Shown in pieces: positions 1 through 7,498 of a stretch of DNA of 64,000 nt. The notes beneath the pieces were generated by a model. The model searched no databases, was not told where the DNA came from, and was given only the letters and a program-made list of their open reading frames with translations. Made by a program: the position numbers and the translations under genes. Numbering within the stretch: the first letter of the stretch is position 1; every line of letters begins with the position of its first letter. The DNA comes from Marinagarivorans cellulosilyticus (lineage in GTDB: Bacteria; Pseudomonadota; Gammaproteobacteria; Pseudomonadales; Cellvibrionaceae): assembly GCF_021655555.1 (NCBI RefSeq), contig NZ_AP023086.1, positions 2,820,685-2,884,684 on the forward strand. The letters run 5' to 3'.

Positions 1-425
1 CCGGTTAAATCCAGAATCATTTGCTGGAAGTTTAATAAGCCTTCTAGGCGGCCTTGGGCTATTTCGGGTTGGTAGGGCGTGTACGCGGTATACCAGCCAG
101 GGTTTTCTAATACATTGCGCAAAATAACATTGGGCGTGTAGGTATCGTGGTAGCCCATACCAATGTAACTTTTTAATACTTGGTTTTGGCTAGCTAAAGT
201 TTTAAGTTCGGCCAGCGCTGCTTGTTCGGTAATGGCGCTTTTAAGTACGCTGGTGGTTTCGGCGCGAATGCTTTTGGGTACGGTGGCTTCTATCAGTTCT
301 GCCATAGAATTTTTGCCAAGGCGTTCGAGCATGGCTTGAGTTTGGGCCGAATCTGGGCCAATGTGGCGACCGATAAATTCTACAGAATTTTCTAATTCCA
401 CTAAGGGCGACAACGCATTAGGCAT
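1..425 (-). CDS. gcvP: glycine dehydrogenase (decarboxylating), N-terminal part, runs off the left edge
   Basis: This is the P-protein of the glycine cleavage system, a PLP enzyme that decarboxylates glycine and passes the aminomethyl group to the lipoyl H-protein. Only about the first 141 residues are in the window, read on the minus strand from an ATG at 423–425. The visible part begins MPNALSPLVELE and continues through FIGRHIGPD, then SYIGMGYHDTYTP and NPGWYTAYTPYQPEIAQGRLE, all hallmarks of the GcvP N-terminal half. The catalytic lysine lies outside the window. The upstream region to 679 is shared with a divergent gene, and I saw no glycine riboswitch in it. Assignment is from family recognition and is firm. 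Confidence 0.95.
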   Translation of the reverse strand, partial: MPNALSPLVELENSVEFIGRHIGPDSAQTQAMLERLGKNSMAELIEATVPKSIRAETTSVLKSAITEQAALAELKTLASQNQVLKSYIGMGYHDTYTPNVILRNVLENPGWYTAYTPYQPEIAQGRLEGLLNFQQMILDLT

Positions 426-679
426 GATAAAAGCTACCTTTAAATAGGGGGCGATACAGTGAGTGGTTGATTGGCAAGGGCTGCGTGCTTAGGCGGATTG
501 CTACCGGTACGGGCTGCGAGCATTTGCTGATACATCAATAAAAAAGGCTAAAGCGCGGAGGACCGGCTATAAAGGGGCGCAATGATAGCAATCTGGCCTA
601 ACCCTAGCAATTCTTATACGCTGCAGGCGAGTGGTAAATAAGGCTGTTTCAGTAATGATATGGAGCGAAAAATAGAGAC

Positions 680-1813
680 ATGAGTATTCTGGCTGTTATT
701 GCCTGCGTTTGGGTGCTTTGGGGCGCGTGGCGCGGTTATAAGCGCGGTGCTATTCGAGTGTTGGCGGGTGTGCTGTCTTTGTTGCTGGGCTATGTTGCTT
801 GCTTTTTATGGGGCTGGCCACTGGCGCAGTCGCTTGCCGGTAAGGTTACGCCGTTTTTACAGTGGCCTATTGCGGCGGGTAGCATTTTTTTAGTGGCAGC
901 ACTGGTGGTGAACCTATTATTTTGGCCGCTGGTTAAGCGCTTTAAACAGTCAGCTGCTACGGCTTGGCTTGGCGTTGCTGGTAATACTGCAATGGCAACG
1001 GTAATGTTAATGGCAGCTTTGTGGGGTGCAGGTTTGGTTGCTGGCGCTATCCCTAACCCCAATATTAAAGATGTTTTGCAGCAAATTGGTTATTCGGCCG
1101 AGCACCCTTTAGTGCGCATTAGCAATGCGGTGATGTCTCGTTTTATTGGTGTGGGGCTTCGTTTAGTCGGGGCATCGGACGAACAAGTCAAAGCCGGTGT
1201 TGTGTTGGCGCAAACCCCAGCGGCTGGGGTTATGAATTTGCAGGCCGTATCAGGTTCGAATGAAACCAAAGCGCTGCTGCACAGTGAGCCGCTCAAGCAA
1301 GCCATTGCTAATGGCGATGTAGAGCAACTGATTCAACACCCTGATTTTGTCGCATTTTCGCAACAGCCGGGTATGGAGAGCATGATTGCTTTGGTGCCGC
1401 GGGATAATGGCGAGTCGCAGGCGCAGGCCTTGGCAACGACAATGGTGGATGTGTTTCAGCGGGTAGAGCATATCAAGCAATCTGACGAAACGCGTAAAGT
1501 ACTCGAAGACCCAGAGATTCAAGCCATTATGCAATCGGGAGATACTGCGCGTTTAATGACGCACCCTAAAATGCAGCCACTGCTGGCCGCCATAATGGGA
1601 GGCAGTATGGCGCGGGAACCTGAAAAACCAACAACGCACGCACCGGTAAACGAGCAAGCCGAACAGATTAAAACAGAGCAGCCCGTAGCGCCATCTGGCC
1701 CAGCACACGAGGTGATGTTTAAATGGAAAAGCACGGATGGGCAAACCCATTTTTCAACTTGGGATCGCATTCCTAAAGCGTATCGCGAAGGTGCAGAGTT
1801 AATTAATTTATAG
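680..1813 (+). CDS. CvpA-family membrane protein with C-terminal DUF4124-like domain
   Basis: The 377-residue protein has an N-terminal membrane part with about four hydrophobic segments (roughly residues 3–21, 24–47, 60–84 and 99–122) and an early WRGYKRG-type motif. These are typical of the CvpA (colicin V production) family. A long polar region follows, then a Pro/Thr-rich linker near 315–342. The last 35 residues (MFKWKSTDGQTHFSTWDRIP) resemble DUF4124, which usually begins with a YKW..DDG..H(Y/F)S pattern. CvpA proteins are about 160–200 residues, so this is a longer, two-part version. The DUF4124-like end probably faces the periplasm, but that is inference. The gene is 10 bp upstream of a Nudix gene and may be cotranscribed with it. 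Exact function is unknown. Confidence 0.7.
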   Translation: MSILAVIACVWVLWGAWRGYKRGAIRVLAGVLSLLLGYVACFLWGWPLAQSLAGKVTPFLQWPIAAGSIFLVAALVVNLLFWPLVKRFKQSAATAWLGVAGNTAMATVMLMAALWGAGLVAGAIPNPNIKDVLQQIGYSAEHPLVRISNAVMSRFIGVGLRLVGASDEQVKAGVVLAQTPAAGVMNLQAVSGSNETKALLHSEPLKQAIANGDVEQLIQHPDFVAFSQQPGMESMIALVPRDNGESQAQALATTMVDVFQRVEHIKQSDETRKVLEDPEIQAIMQSGDTARLMTHPKMQPLLAAIMGGSMAREPEKPTTHAPVNEQAEQIKTEQPVAPSGPAHEVMFKWKSTDGQTHFSTWDRIPKAYREGAELINL

Positions 1814-1823
1814 CGAGATAATT

Positions 1824-2384
1824 GTGACGATAAAAACCGTAGGGCCTTGGCAGTGTTTAGATTCTAAAGTGGTTTATGACAACCCATGGATTAGCGTGCA
1901 CCACGAAAACGTAATTACACCGGGTAATACAGCAGGGATTTATGGCGTGGTGCATTTTAAAGGCACCGCGGTAGGTGTATTGCCTATTGATGACGAAGGT
2001 AACACCTGGCTGGTCAAACAAACGCGTTATACATTAGGCGGCGAAAGTATTGAAATTCCCGAAGGGGGCGCCGCGCCGGGAGAAAAAACCATCGATTGTG
2101 CCCGTCGAGAATTGAAAGAAGAGGTAGGCCTAGAAGCAACAGATATCCGATATTTAATGACCTTACACTTATCAAATTCTGTCACTGATGAGGCCGCAGA
2201 TATCTTTGTGGCCAAGGGGTTAACCGAGGGCGCAGTAGCACATGAGGCTAGCGAGGATATCACCGTATTGAAACTGTCGTTTAAAAGCGCGTTGGCGATG
2301 GTTATGAATGGAGAGATTACCGATGCTATTAGCGTAGCGGCGATTCAGCGCTTGGCCTTAACCGAGGGGCTGAACGAAATATAG
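1824..2384 (+). CDS. Nudix hydrolase, ADP-ribose pyrophosphatase-like
   Basis: A 186-residue Nudix enzyme, predicted to hydrolyse a nucleoside diphosphate linked to another moiety; the overall form is closest to ADP-ribose pyrophosphatases. The Nudix box lies at about residues 80–103 and includes the core RRELKEEVGLEA, with the Glu residues that bind the catalytic metal. The preceding WLVKQTRY and EIPEGG stretch is typical of the NudF-like subfamily. The start is a GTG ten bases after the upstream stop codon. The final base of its TAG stop is also the first base of the inverted-repeat element that follows. Substrate is not determined by the sequence. Confidence 0.85.
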   Translation: MTIKTVGPWQCLDSKVVYDNPWISVHHENVITPGNTAGIYGVVHFKGTAVGVLPIDDEGNTWLVKQTRYTLGGESIEIPEGGAAPGEKTIDCARRELKEEVGLEATDIRYLMTLHLSNSVTDEAADIFVAKGLTEGAVAHEASEDITVLKLSFKSALAMVMNGEITDAISVAAIQRLALTEGLNEI

Positions 2385-2614
2385 GGCATCTCTAAAAATG
2401 CTCTTTTTCTGCGATAGCAGCATCACTGTTTTTGCGCCTCGACATTCCGCTTATCGATAACTGCTCCCCACTCTAATCAGTCACTTCCGTGTGGCGTGCG
2501 ATGTCTAATAAAGTGCTCCCTGGCTAGATACGTCGCGCTGTCTTCTGAATATATTCATTTGCCCCGGCGGGACTTTCTTGTCCCTATAAAATATGACTAT
2601 TTTTAGAGGCGCCC
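2384..2614. mobile_element. putative MITE, 231 bp, imperfect 16-bp terminal inverted repeats
   Basis: The left end (2384–2399, GGGCATCTCTAAAAAT) and the right end (2599–2614, read inward on the other strand as GGGCGCCTCTAAAAAT) match at 14 of 16 positions. Each end is flanked by ATA (2381–2383 and 2615–2617), compatible with a 3-bp target duplication. The interior has no convincing open reading frame. This fills nearly all of the 305-bp gap between the Nudix gene and the chemoreceptor gene. The paired ends are seen directly. Calling it a miniature transposable element is inference, since a 3-bp duplication could be chance. Confidence 0.6.
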
Positions 2615-2689
2615 ATAATAAATTTGTCGCTTGGCTGTTGGTTTGTCTATGCTTTACGTTAAAACGTATAGGCCACAGTAAGGACTTTT

Positions 2690-4183
2690 ATGGAAGAGCT
2701 CACGCCGCGCCGTTCGCAGGCCAGAATTGACGCCCTTATTTTCAAGCTGGCACTGGCCTATTGGTTAGTGTCACTGTTGTGGATTCTTGCAACGGGCAAT
2801 TGGTTTTGGGCCGTTGTTGCGGCGGTGGTTTTATTACCTGTCGCCGCAATGGCTGGCACACATTTGGCCGGTTTGCCAATCGCGCGGCATTTGTTGGCTG
2901 CGGTGCTCAGTGTAATGACTTCGCTGCAGGTGCTACAAAGTGGCGGCATGATCGAGGCCCACTTTGGTTATTTTGTGACCGCGTCCATTTTCTTTTTATA
3001 CCGTGATGCCAAGGTTTTCATTACGGTTTTGGTCTGCGGCGCAGCAGCGCATGTTGTTCTATTTGTAATTCAGCATTTGCACCTTTTCCATAATTTCTAT
3101 TTTTATGATCATGAGCATTGCACCGTGGGTATTGTGCTAATTCACGCGGGATACTTAACGGCTGAATGCGTCTTATTGGGAGTGTTGGCCAATAATGCTA
3201 AACGTGATCAGCAGTTAACCGCCACCATAGAGCGGGTAGTGGCTAACCCGGGCAATCAATTAGATTTAACCCAGCGAATGGATAGCGAAAGTAGTGTTGC
3301 CAGCTTACTTAATCAATTGTTAGGGGCTATGGCCAGTGCTGCACGTAAATCTGGAGAGGCTTCTGTACGTGTCGATGACGGTTTAGCGCGTTTGCTTGAC
3401 GACATTAAAGGCTTCGGTGTATTGGCGCAGACGGAATACGATCGCACGAATATAATCGCCTCGGCGACAGAAGAGCTAGCGGCCACCTCGTTTAATATGG
3501 TGCGCGATATGCAAAATGCCAGCGAGCAATTGCGCAGCGTGGGCGCCGCAAACAACTCGGCGAGCGAGCACTTATTGGGTTGTCAGCAATCGTTAAAAGA
3601 ACTCAATTCTCTTATTCAAGAATCTAACAATACCGCTCAAACTCTAGAGCAATATACCCGCAACATTTCTGAAATTTTAAATGTGATCAATAGTATTGCA
3701 GAGCAAACTAATCTGCTGGCACTGAATGCGGCTATCGAAGCGGCGCGCGCTGGTGAGCAAGGCCGCGGTTTTGCCGTGGTCGCCGACGAAGTACGCGCGC
3801 TGGCGACACGAACGCAAGAATCAACCGATCAAATCAAGGGTACGATTGGCCAGCTGCAAGGCGCTAGCGCTAAAGCGGTGGATATTATGCAAAGCTCAAA
3901 ATTACATGCCGAGCAAAGCATCAGCAAAATACAATTAACCGTTACTGAGGTTGAAGCCAGCCAAGCACAGATGCTGGCTTTAACTGATATTAATAGCACC
4001 ATGGTTGTTGCGGTAGAGCAACAAGGGCAGGCCAGCCGAACTATTGCCGATAGCGCGGCAGAAATTAATGAATTAATTGAGGCGTTGGTGGCAAGCACGC
4101 ATTCAAGTAGTGATTTGGGGCGAGAAATAAAGGCGCAGTCTCAAGATTTGCAGGCATTGATGGCTGTATTTAAAACTGCCTAA
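2690..4183 (+). CDS. methyl-accepting chemotaxis protein with multi-pass membrane sensor
   Basis: A 497-residue chemoreceptor. The first ~175 residues are a multi-pass membrane region (about six hydrophobic segments between residues 17 and 170) with no sizeable periplasmic domain, so the ligand or signal is probably sensed in or at the membrane. The cytoplasmic part is a long helical hairpin whose tip at about residues 337–372 (EQTNLLALNAAIEAARAGEQ, then GRGFAVVADEVR) is the conserved CheA/CheW contact region. The start ATG follows an AGGA at 2681–2684. No chemotaxis partners are adjacent; the nearest are the Pil-Chp genes 46 kb away. It is flanked on both sides by putative MITEs. The signal sensed is unknown. 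Confidence 0.9.
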   Translation: MEELTPRRSQARIDALIFKLALAYWLVSLLWILATGNWFWAVVAAVVLLPVAAMAGTHLAGLPIARHLLAAVLSVMTSLQVLQSGGMIEAHFGYFVTASIFFLYRDAKVFITVLVCGAAAHVVLFVIQHLHLFHNFYFYDHEHCTVGIVLIHAGYLTAECVLLGVLANNAKRDQQLTATIERVVANPGNQLDLTQRMDSESSVASLLNQLLGAMASAARKSGEASVRVDDGLARLLDDIKGFGVLAQTEYDRTNIIASATEELAATSFNMVRDMQNASEQLRSVGAANNSASEHLLGCQQSLKELNSLIQESNNTAQTLEQYTRNISEILNVINSIAEQTNLLALNAAIEAARAGEQGRGFAVVADEVRALATRTQESTDQIKGTIGQLQGASAKAVDIMQSSKLHAEQSISKIQLTVTEVEASQAQMLALTDINSTMVVAVEQQGQASRTIADSAAEINELIEALVASTHSSSDLGREIKAQSQDLQALMAVFKTA

Positions 4184-4310
4184 CACCTATAAGCTTAGGC
4201 CATATAAGTTGCAAATATTGCTACATAAAGCGGTATGTTAGTTTGCTGTGAGTCTATTTTTTTACCTCGCTTATTGGGGCTTTTTTTGCCTGCACAGTAT
4301 ATATAGGTTA

Positions 4311-4318
4311 CAAAAATT
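4311..4318. repeat. left copy of 8-bp target-site duplication
   Basis: CAAAAATT at 4311–4318 is repeated exactly at 4589–4596, immediately outside the two ends of the inverted-repeat element at 4319–4588. An 8-bp duplication is the size produced by IS66-family transposases. Confidence 0.8.
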
Positions 4319-4588
4319 GTAACTATTCAGTCATCAGCGAAATTGAGTGTTAATTAATCATTTTTTAGGCCGCTCAAGCCGTTTACGAGTTTGTGCTACT
4401 CGACTTTTTGTTCCTCGATTTTGTGCTTTTGCAAAATCTAATCTTGCATATCCTTATGCTGGCGCAAACTCTACCCCGCGCATCCTTGTTGGGGCTGGGC
4501 GCTATGCACGCGATCGTGATGCGTGAACGGCTAGAAAATAATCAATCAGTCCTAAGTGAGCAATATTTTCTTATCGCTGAATAGTTAC
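4319..4588. mobile_element. putative IS66-type MITE, 270 bp
   Basis: The element begins GTAACTATTCAG (4319–4330) and ends CTGAATAGTTAC (4577–4588), a perfect 12-bp terminal inverted repeat. It is bounded by perfect 8-bp direct repeats CAAAAATT. IS66-family elements are known to have ends starting GTAA and to duplicate 8 bp of target, so both marks agree. There is no transposase inside; a 63-codon frame at 4393–4584 runs into the right end and looks non-functional. A short internal dyad (GATTTTG…CAAAATC) lies near 4420–4442. The element occupies most of the gap between the chemoreceptor gene and the DUF1653 gene. Confidence 0.8.
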
Positions 4589-4596
4589 CAAAAATT
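4589..4596. repeat. right copy of 8-bp target-site duplication
   Basis: CAAAAATT, identical to 4311–4318, directly abuts the right terminal repeat of the 270-bp element. Restoring the site by removing the element and one copy would give an uninterrupted intergenic sequence. Confidence 0.8.
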
Positions 4597-4670
4597 TTAC
4601 GTATATCAGTAAGCGCTTTGTGAAATGCCTTTAGTCACCGATAATGGTGTTTTTTTAGGTTGAGGTTTTC

Positions 4671-4886
4671 ATGCAAATTCCTTTCGGGAAATATCGGCAC
4701 TATAAAGGCAATTATTACCACGTTACCGGGGTGGCAAAGCATAGTGAAACTGAAGAGCTTCTGGTGGTTTATCGACCGTTGTATGGCGATTTCCAGCTGT
4801 TTGTGCGCCCTTTGGCTATGTTTATCGAATCGGTTGATGTTGAGGGGCAAGCGGTGCCTCGGTTTGCTTTTGTCGAGGTAATATAA
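4671..4886 (+). CDS. DUF1653 domain protein
   Basis: A 71-residue protein that is essentially a single DUF1653 domain. The pattern seen is G-x-Y-RHYKG-x-YY-x-V near residues 6–18, a HSETEELLVVYRPLYG stretch around residues 24–39, and the closing FVRPLAMFIE. Members are small cytoplasmic proteins of unknown role that often sit beside tRNA or metabolic genes. Here it is followed 30 bp later by tadA in the same direction and may share its transcript. It begins 74 bp after the second duplication copy of the MITE, so the insertion may influence its promoter. Function is unknown. Confidence 0.85.
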   Translation: MQIPFGKYRHYKGNYYHVTGVAKHSETEELLVVYRPLYGDFQLFVRPLAMFIESVDVEGQAVPRFAFVEVI

Positions 4887-4916
4887 TGTGTGTTGGTTGC
4901 GAATTAAGGGTATTTG

Positions 4917-5411
4917 ATGAATCGCGCGGTTGACGATGCTTTTTTTATGCATCTTGCACTTTTGCAGGCGCGCTTAGCGTATGGCTGTGACGAAGTGCCT
5001 GTTGGTGCGGTTATTGTCGACAATGGTGTGGTGGTGGGGGCCGGTTTTAATCGGCCTATTAGCGCAAGTGACCCCACGGCGCACGCTGAAATACAAGCGC
5101 TAAGGGCGGCTGCGGCCCGCTTGGGCAATTACCGTTTACCGAAGGCTACGCTTTACGTCACGGTTGAACCCTGCACTATGTGCCTTGGGGCGTTGGTGCA
5201 TGCGCGTATTCAACGTATTGTATTTGCTGCTACCGAGCCGAAAGCGGGACGTGTTTGTAGCCATAGCTTATTGGACGACCCTTGTTTTAATCATCATATA
5301 GAAGTGACTGCTGGAGTCTGTGCCGAGCCTGCAAGTGCGCTTATGCAGCGTTTTTTTGCCGAAAGGCGAGCGCGTAAAAAAGCGCTAAAACAAAATAATA
5401 TGAATACGTAA
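4917..5411 (+). CDS. tadA: tRNA-specific adenosine deaminase
   Basis: TadA converts adenosine 34 of tRNA-Arg(ACG) to inosine, allowing one tRNA to read several Arg codons; the gene is normally essential. The zinc deaminase motifs are clear: HAE with H56 and the proton-shuttling E58, and PCTMC with C86 and C89 as the other zinc ligands. The length of 164 residues matches the family. The ATG at 4917 is preferred over an in-frame TTG at 4914 because AAGGG at 4906–4910 gives the normal spacing. The C-terminal basic tail (RRARKKALK) is consistent with RNA binding. It ends convergently with mltF. Confidence 0.93.
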   Translation: MNRAVDDAFFMHLALLQARLAYGCDEVPVGAVIVDNGVVVGAGFNRPISASDPTAHAEIQALRAAAARLGNYRLPKATLYVTVEPCTMCLGALVHARIQRIVFAATEPKAGRVCSHSLLDDPCFNHHIEVTAGVCAEPASALMQRFFAERRARKKALKQNNMNT

Positions 5412-5438
5412 CGTTAAACCTGCAAAATGGCAGAATGG

Positions 5439-6941
5439 CTACATCGCATTAATAATTTCAAGCTCTTCTAATGCACTGCTAATAATCGATTCGTAGCCAA
5501 GGGGTTTGTCTGTTTCGTTTTCCTCGGCGGCTAGAGCCTCTTGTTTTGCGCGCTCTTGCTCTTTCCACGCGATAACATTGTAGAAGTTGCGAATATTATT
5601 TACATAGCTAACCGCTTCGTGGCCGCGGGCATAACCGTAGCGCGTTTGTTTGTAGTATTGGCGCTTAGTGAGCAGTGGTAAACGTTCGCGGATATCGCTC
5701 CATAAATTTGGGTTGCCGCCTTGGTCTTGCGTTATTTTTCGAGCGTCCTGCAAATGTAAAAAACCAATATTATAGGCTGCCAGCGCTAGCCAAGTGCGGT
5801 CGGGTTCAACAATGTCATCGCTAAGACGGTCGTACATTTTGCGAAAATATCTTGCGCCGCCATTAATGCTTTGGTCGGGATCTAATCGGCTTTTTACGCC
5901 CATTTCGCGTGCGGTATTTAGGGTAAGCATCATAAAGCCGCGCACTCCTGTGGGTGATTTGGCTCTGGGGTTCCAGTGGGATTCCTGATAGCTTAATGCT
6001 GCTAGCAATTGCCAATCTAGGTTTGTTTCTTTGGCGGCCGCTTCAATTTTTTCTCGCCATTTAGGGAGGCGTGTGCGCAGGCGTTTGGTAAACACGAGTG
6101 CGCCGCTGTAATTGATGTGGCCTACGTGGCCGTAAAAGCTTTCGGTAATTTCGGCGAGCTCACCCGAGTGCTCAAGTTGCGTTAAATAATGGTTGGCGGC
6201 TTGTTGCAGACTGTGGTCGGTAATTTTGGGCAGTGCCCAGGCAAGGGGTTCGGGTTCGGTAATATCGAAAGCGGCCAGAGCACGAGGATAGACACTGCTA
6301 TTCATTTCCAATGCGTTGGAATCAACAACGGCATAGGTAACTTTTTTATTGTGTACCATTTCGAGCAAGTCGAGCATTTCAATATCTTGGCGTTCATTCC
6401 AGACTAGATCGGGGTGCTCGCGTTTAAGCTCCCTTAGGCGTTCGGCGTGGCTGCTATTGCCTATTACTAGAATCTCTTCGCCGATAAGATCTTCGATACT
6501 TTTGGGTTTGGGCGAATTTGAGCGGTAAATAACTTGCTGTGTCACGTGTAAATAGGGCTGGCTGAAATCGACCACTTGGCGACGCTTGTCGGTTACCGTG
6601 AGGCCAGCGGCGCCCATATGAACATCGCGCGCGGCAATGGCATTAAATATATGCCCAAGGTCTTCTTCCTCGACGATTTCGAGTTTTACATCTAAATACT
6701 CGGCAAAGCCGCGCAGCAGTTCGTAGTCAAAGCCTGTGTAGCCGTCGATGCCTTGGTAGTAGGTGGTAGGGCCGTTGCGTGATGCGACTGTTAACACCCC
6801 TTCTTTTTGAATGCGGTCGAGTAGGGTGGGTAAGCGGCTACCGGTGAGCAATGAGCACAAGCAAAACACGCACGCAACAACCAGCACATGGTTACAAACC
6901 CTGTGACTTATGATGCTAAGTGTTTTGATCCATGACTTCAT
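5439..6941 (-). CDS. mltF: membrane-bound lytic murein transglycosylase F
   Basis: MltF cleaves the glycan strands of peptidoglycan with formation of a 1,6-anhydro-muramyl product. The 500-residue protein has an N-terminal membrane segment or signal (about residues 14–33). A periplasmic solute-binding-like domain follows (about 45–270; note TVASRNGPTTYY and GAAGLTVTDKRR). The C-terminal lysozyme-like SLT domain has its catalytic glutamate at E320 in the YQESHWNP motif, followed by GVRGFMML and the AAYNIG motif. The length matches E. coli MltF (about 518 residues). The gene stands alone, convergent with tadA. Confidence 0.93.
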   Translation of the reverse strand: MKSWIKTLSIISHRVCNHVLVVACVFCLCSLLTGSRLPTLLDRIQKEGVLTVASRNGPTTYYQGIDGYTGFDYELLRGFAEYLDVKLEIVEEEDLGHIFNAIAARDVHMGAAGLTVTDKRRQVVDFSQPYLHVTQQVIYRSNSPKPKSIEDLIGEEILVIGNSSHAERLRELKREHPDLVWNERQDIEMLDLLEMVHNKKVTYAVVDSNALEMNSSVYPRALAAFDITEPEPLAWALPKITDHSLQQAANHYLTQLEHSGELAEITESFYGHVGHINYSGALVFTKRLRTRLPKWREKIEAAAKETNLDWQLLAALSYQESHWNPRAKSPTGVRGFMMLTLNTAREMGVKSRLDPDQSINGGARYFRKMYDRLSDDIVEPDRTWLALAAYNIGFLHLQDARKITQDQGGNPNLWSDIRERLPLLTKRQYYKQTRYGYARGHEAVSYVNNIRNFYNVIAWKEQERAKQEALAAEENETDKPLGYESIISSALEELEIINAM

Positions 6942-7498
6942 TAAATTTGGATAACTCTATATTTGATGGCTGATTTTGTGCTTGTTTGTGGCTTAACGCA
7001 ACGGTGCCTTAAAGGCTAATTGTTAAGCGTATTGACACGAACTGCCAGCCGTTACTTAAACTGTTTTGTGCTTAAAACCGGTATATTCTGGCTTTGTTTT
7101 ACGCGTTGGCAGCGAAAAAAAGCCAATTCAAAAGCAACAAACGGCGCCATATTTTGAGTGGTATATGGAACTGGCTTGCAGTGTGATTTTGCTTGTTAGT
7201 AGCTATTCACTTTATTTTTTTGTGCCAGCAGTGCCGTGCATGCTTAGTGTTTTTTGTTTTGCTTGCAGGTAGCAATATAACAAACTAATGTAAAATTTTT
7301 GTTTAAAAAAGAACCAATTTTATCGTCTTATGTGTCTCATGGGAAGCATTGTGCGCCATATACAGGAATGCACGCGCCAGTTCAGTCTTGCGGGCGCTTG
7401 TCGGTAAGGCGTAGTTGCGGCTGCTACTTGCGGCCAAATCGAGTACAATGCGCGCTTTTTCGACAACCCGTCTTATGAACTGCGAGACCTATCCCTCC
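6942..7498. other. long intergenic region between mltF and purL
   Basis: This 557-bp stretch separates two divergent genes. It is rich in A+T between about 7180 and 7330. I found no RNA gene, inverted-repeat element or convincing PurR-type palindrome. A frame of 68 codons at 7066–7272 has no family resemblance or ribosome-binding site and is probably not a gene. A possible purL promoter element is listed separately. Confidence 0.5.
7444..7449 (+). promoter_or_regulatory. possible purL -10 element
   Basis: TACAAT at 7444–7449 is followed by a GCGCGC-type discriminator, as often seen at growth-regulated gammaproteobacterial promoters. No good -35 hexamer lies at 17 bp, so this is weak. It would give a 5' leader of about 40 nt before the purL ATG. 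Confidence 0.3.

Noticed and set aside
426..679. Glycine riboswitch upstream of gcvP
   Set aside because: I looked for the conserved glycine aptamer core on the minus strand and did not see it; gcvP may be regulated otherwise.
4393..4584. 63-codon frame inside the IS66-type MITE
   Set aside because: It runs into the terminal repeat, has no ribosome site and shows no transposase motif.
7066..7272. 68-codon frame between mltF and purL
   Set aside because: No ribosome-binding site, hydrophobic low-complexity content and no family resemblance; it lies in A+T-rich intergenic DNA.
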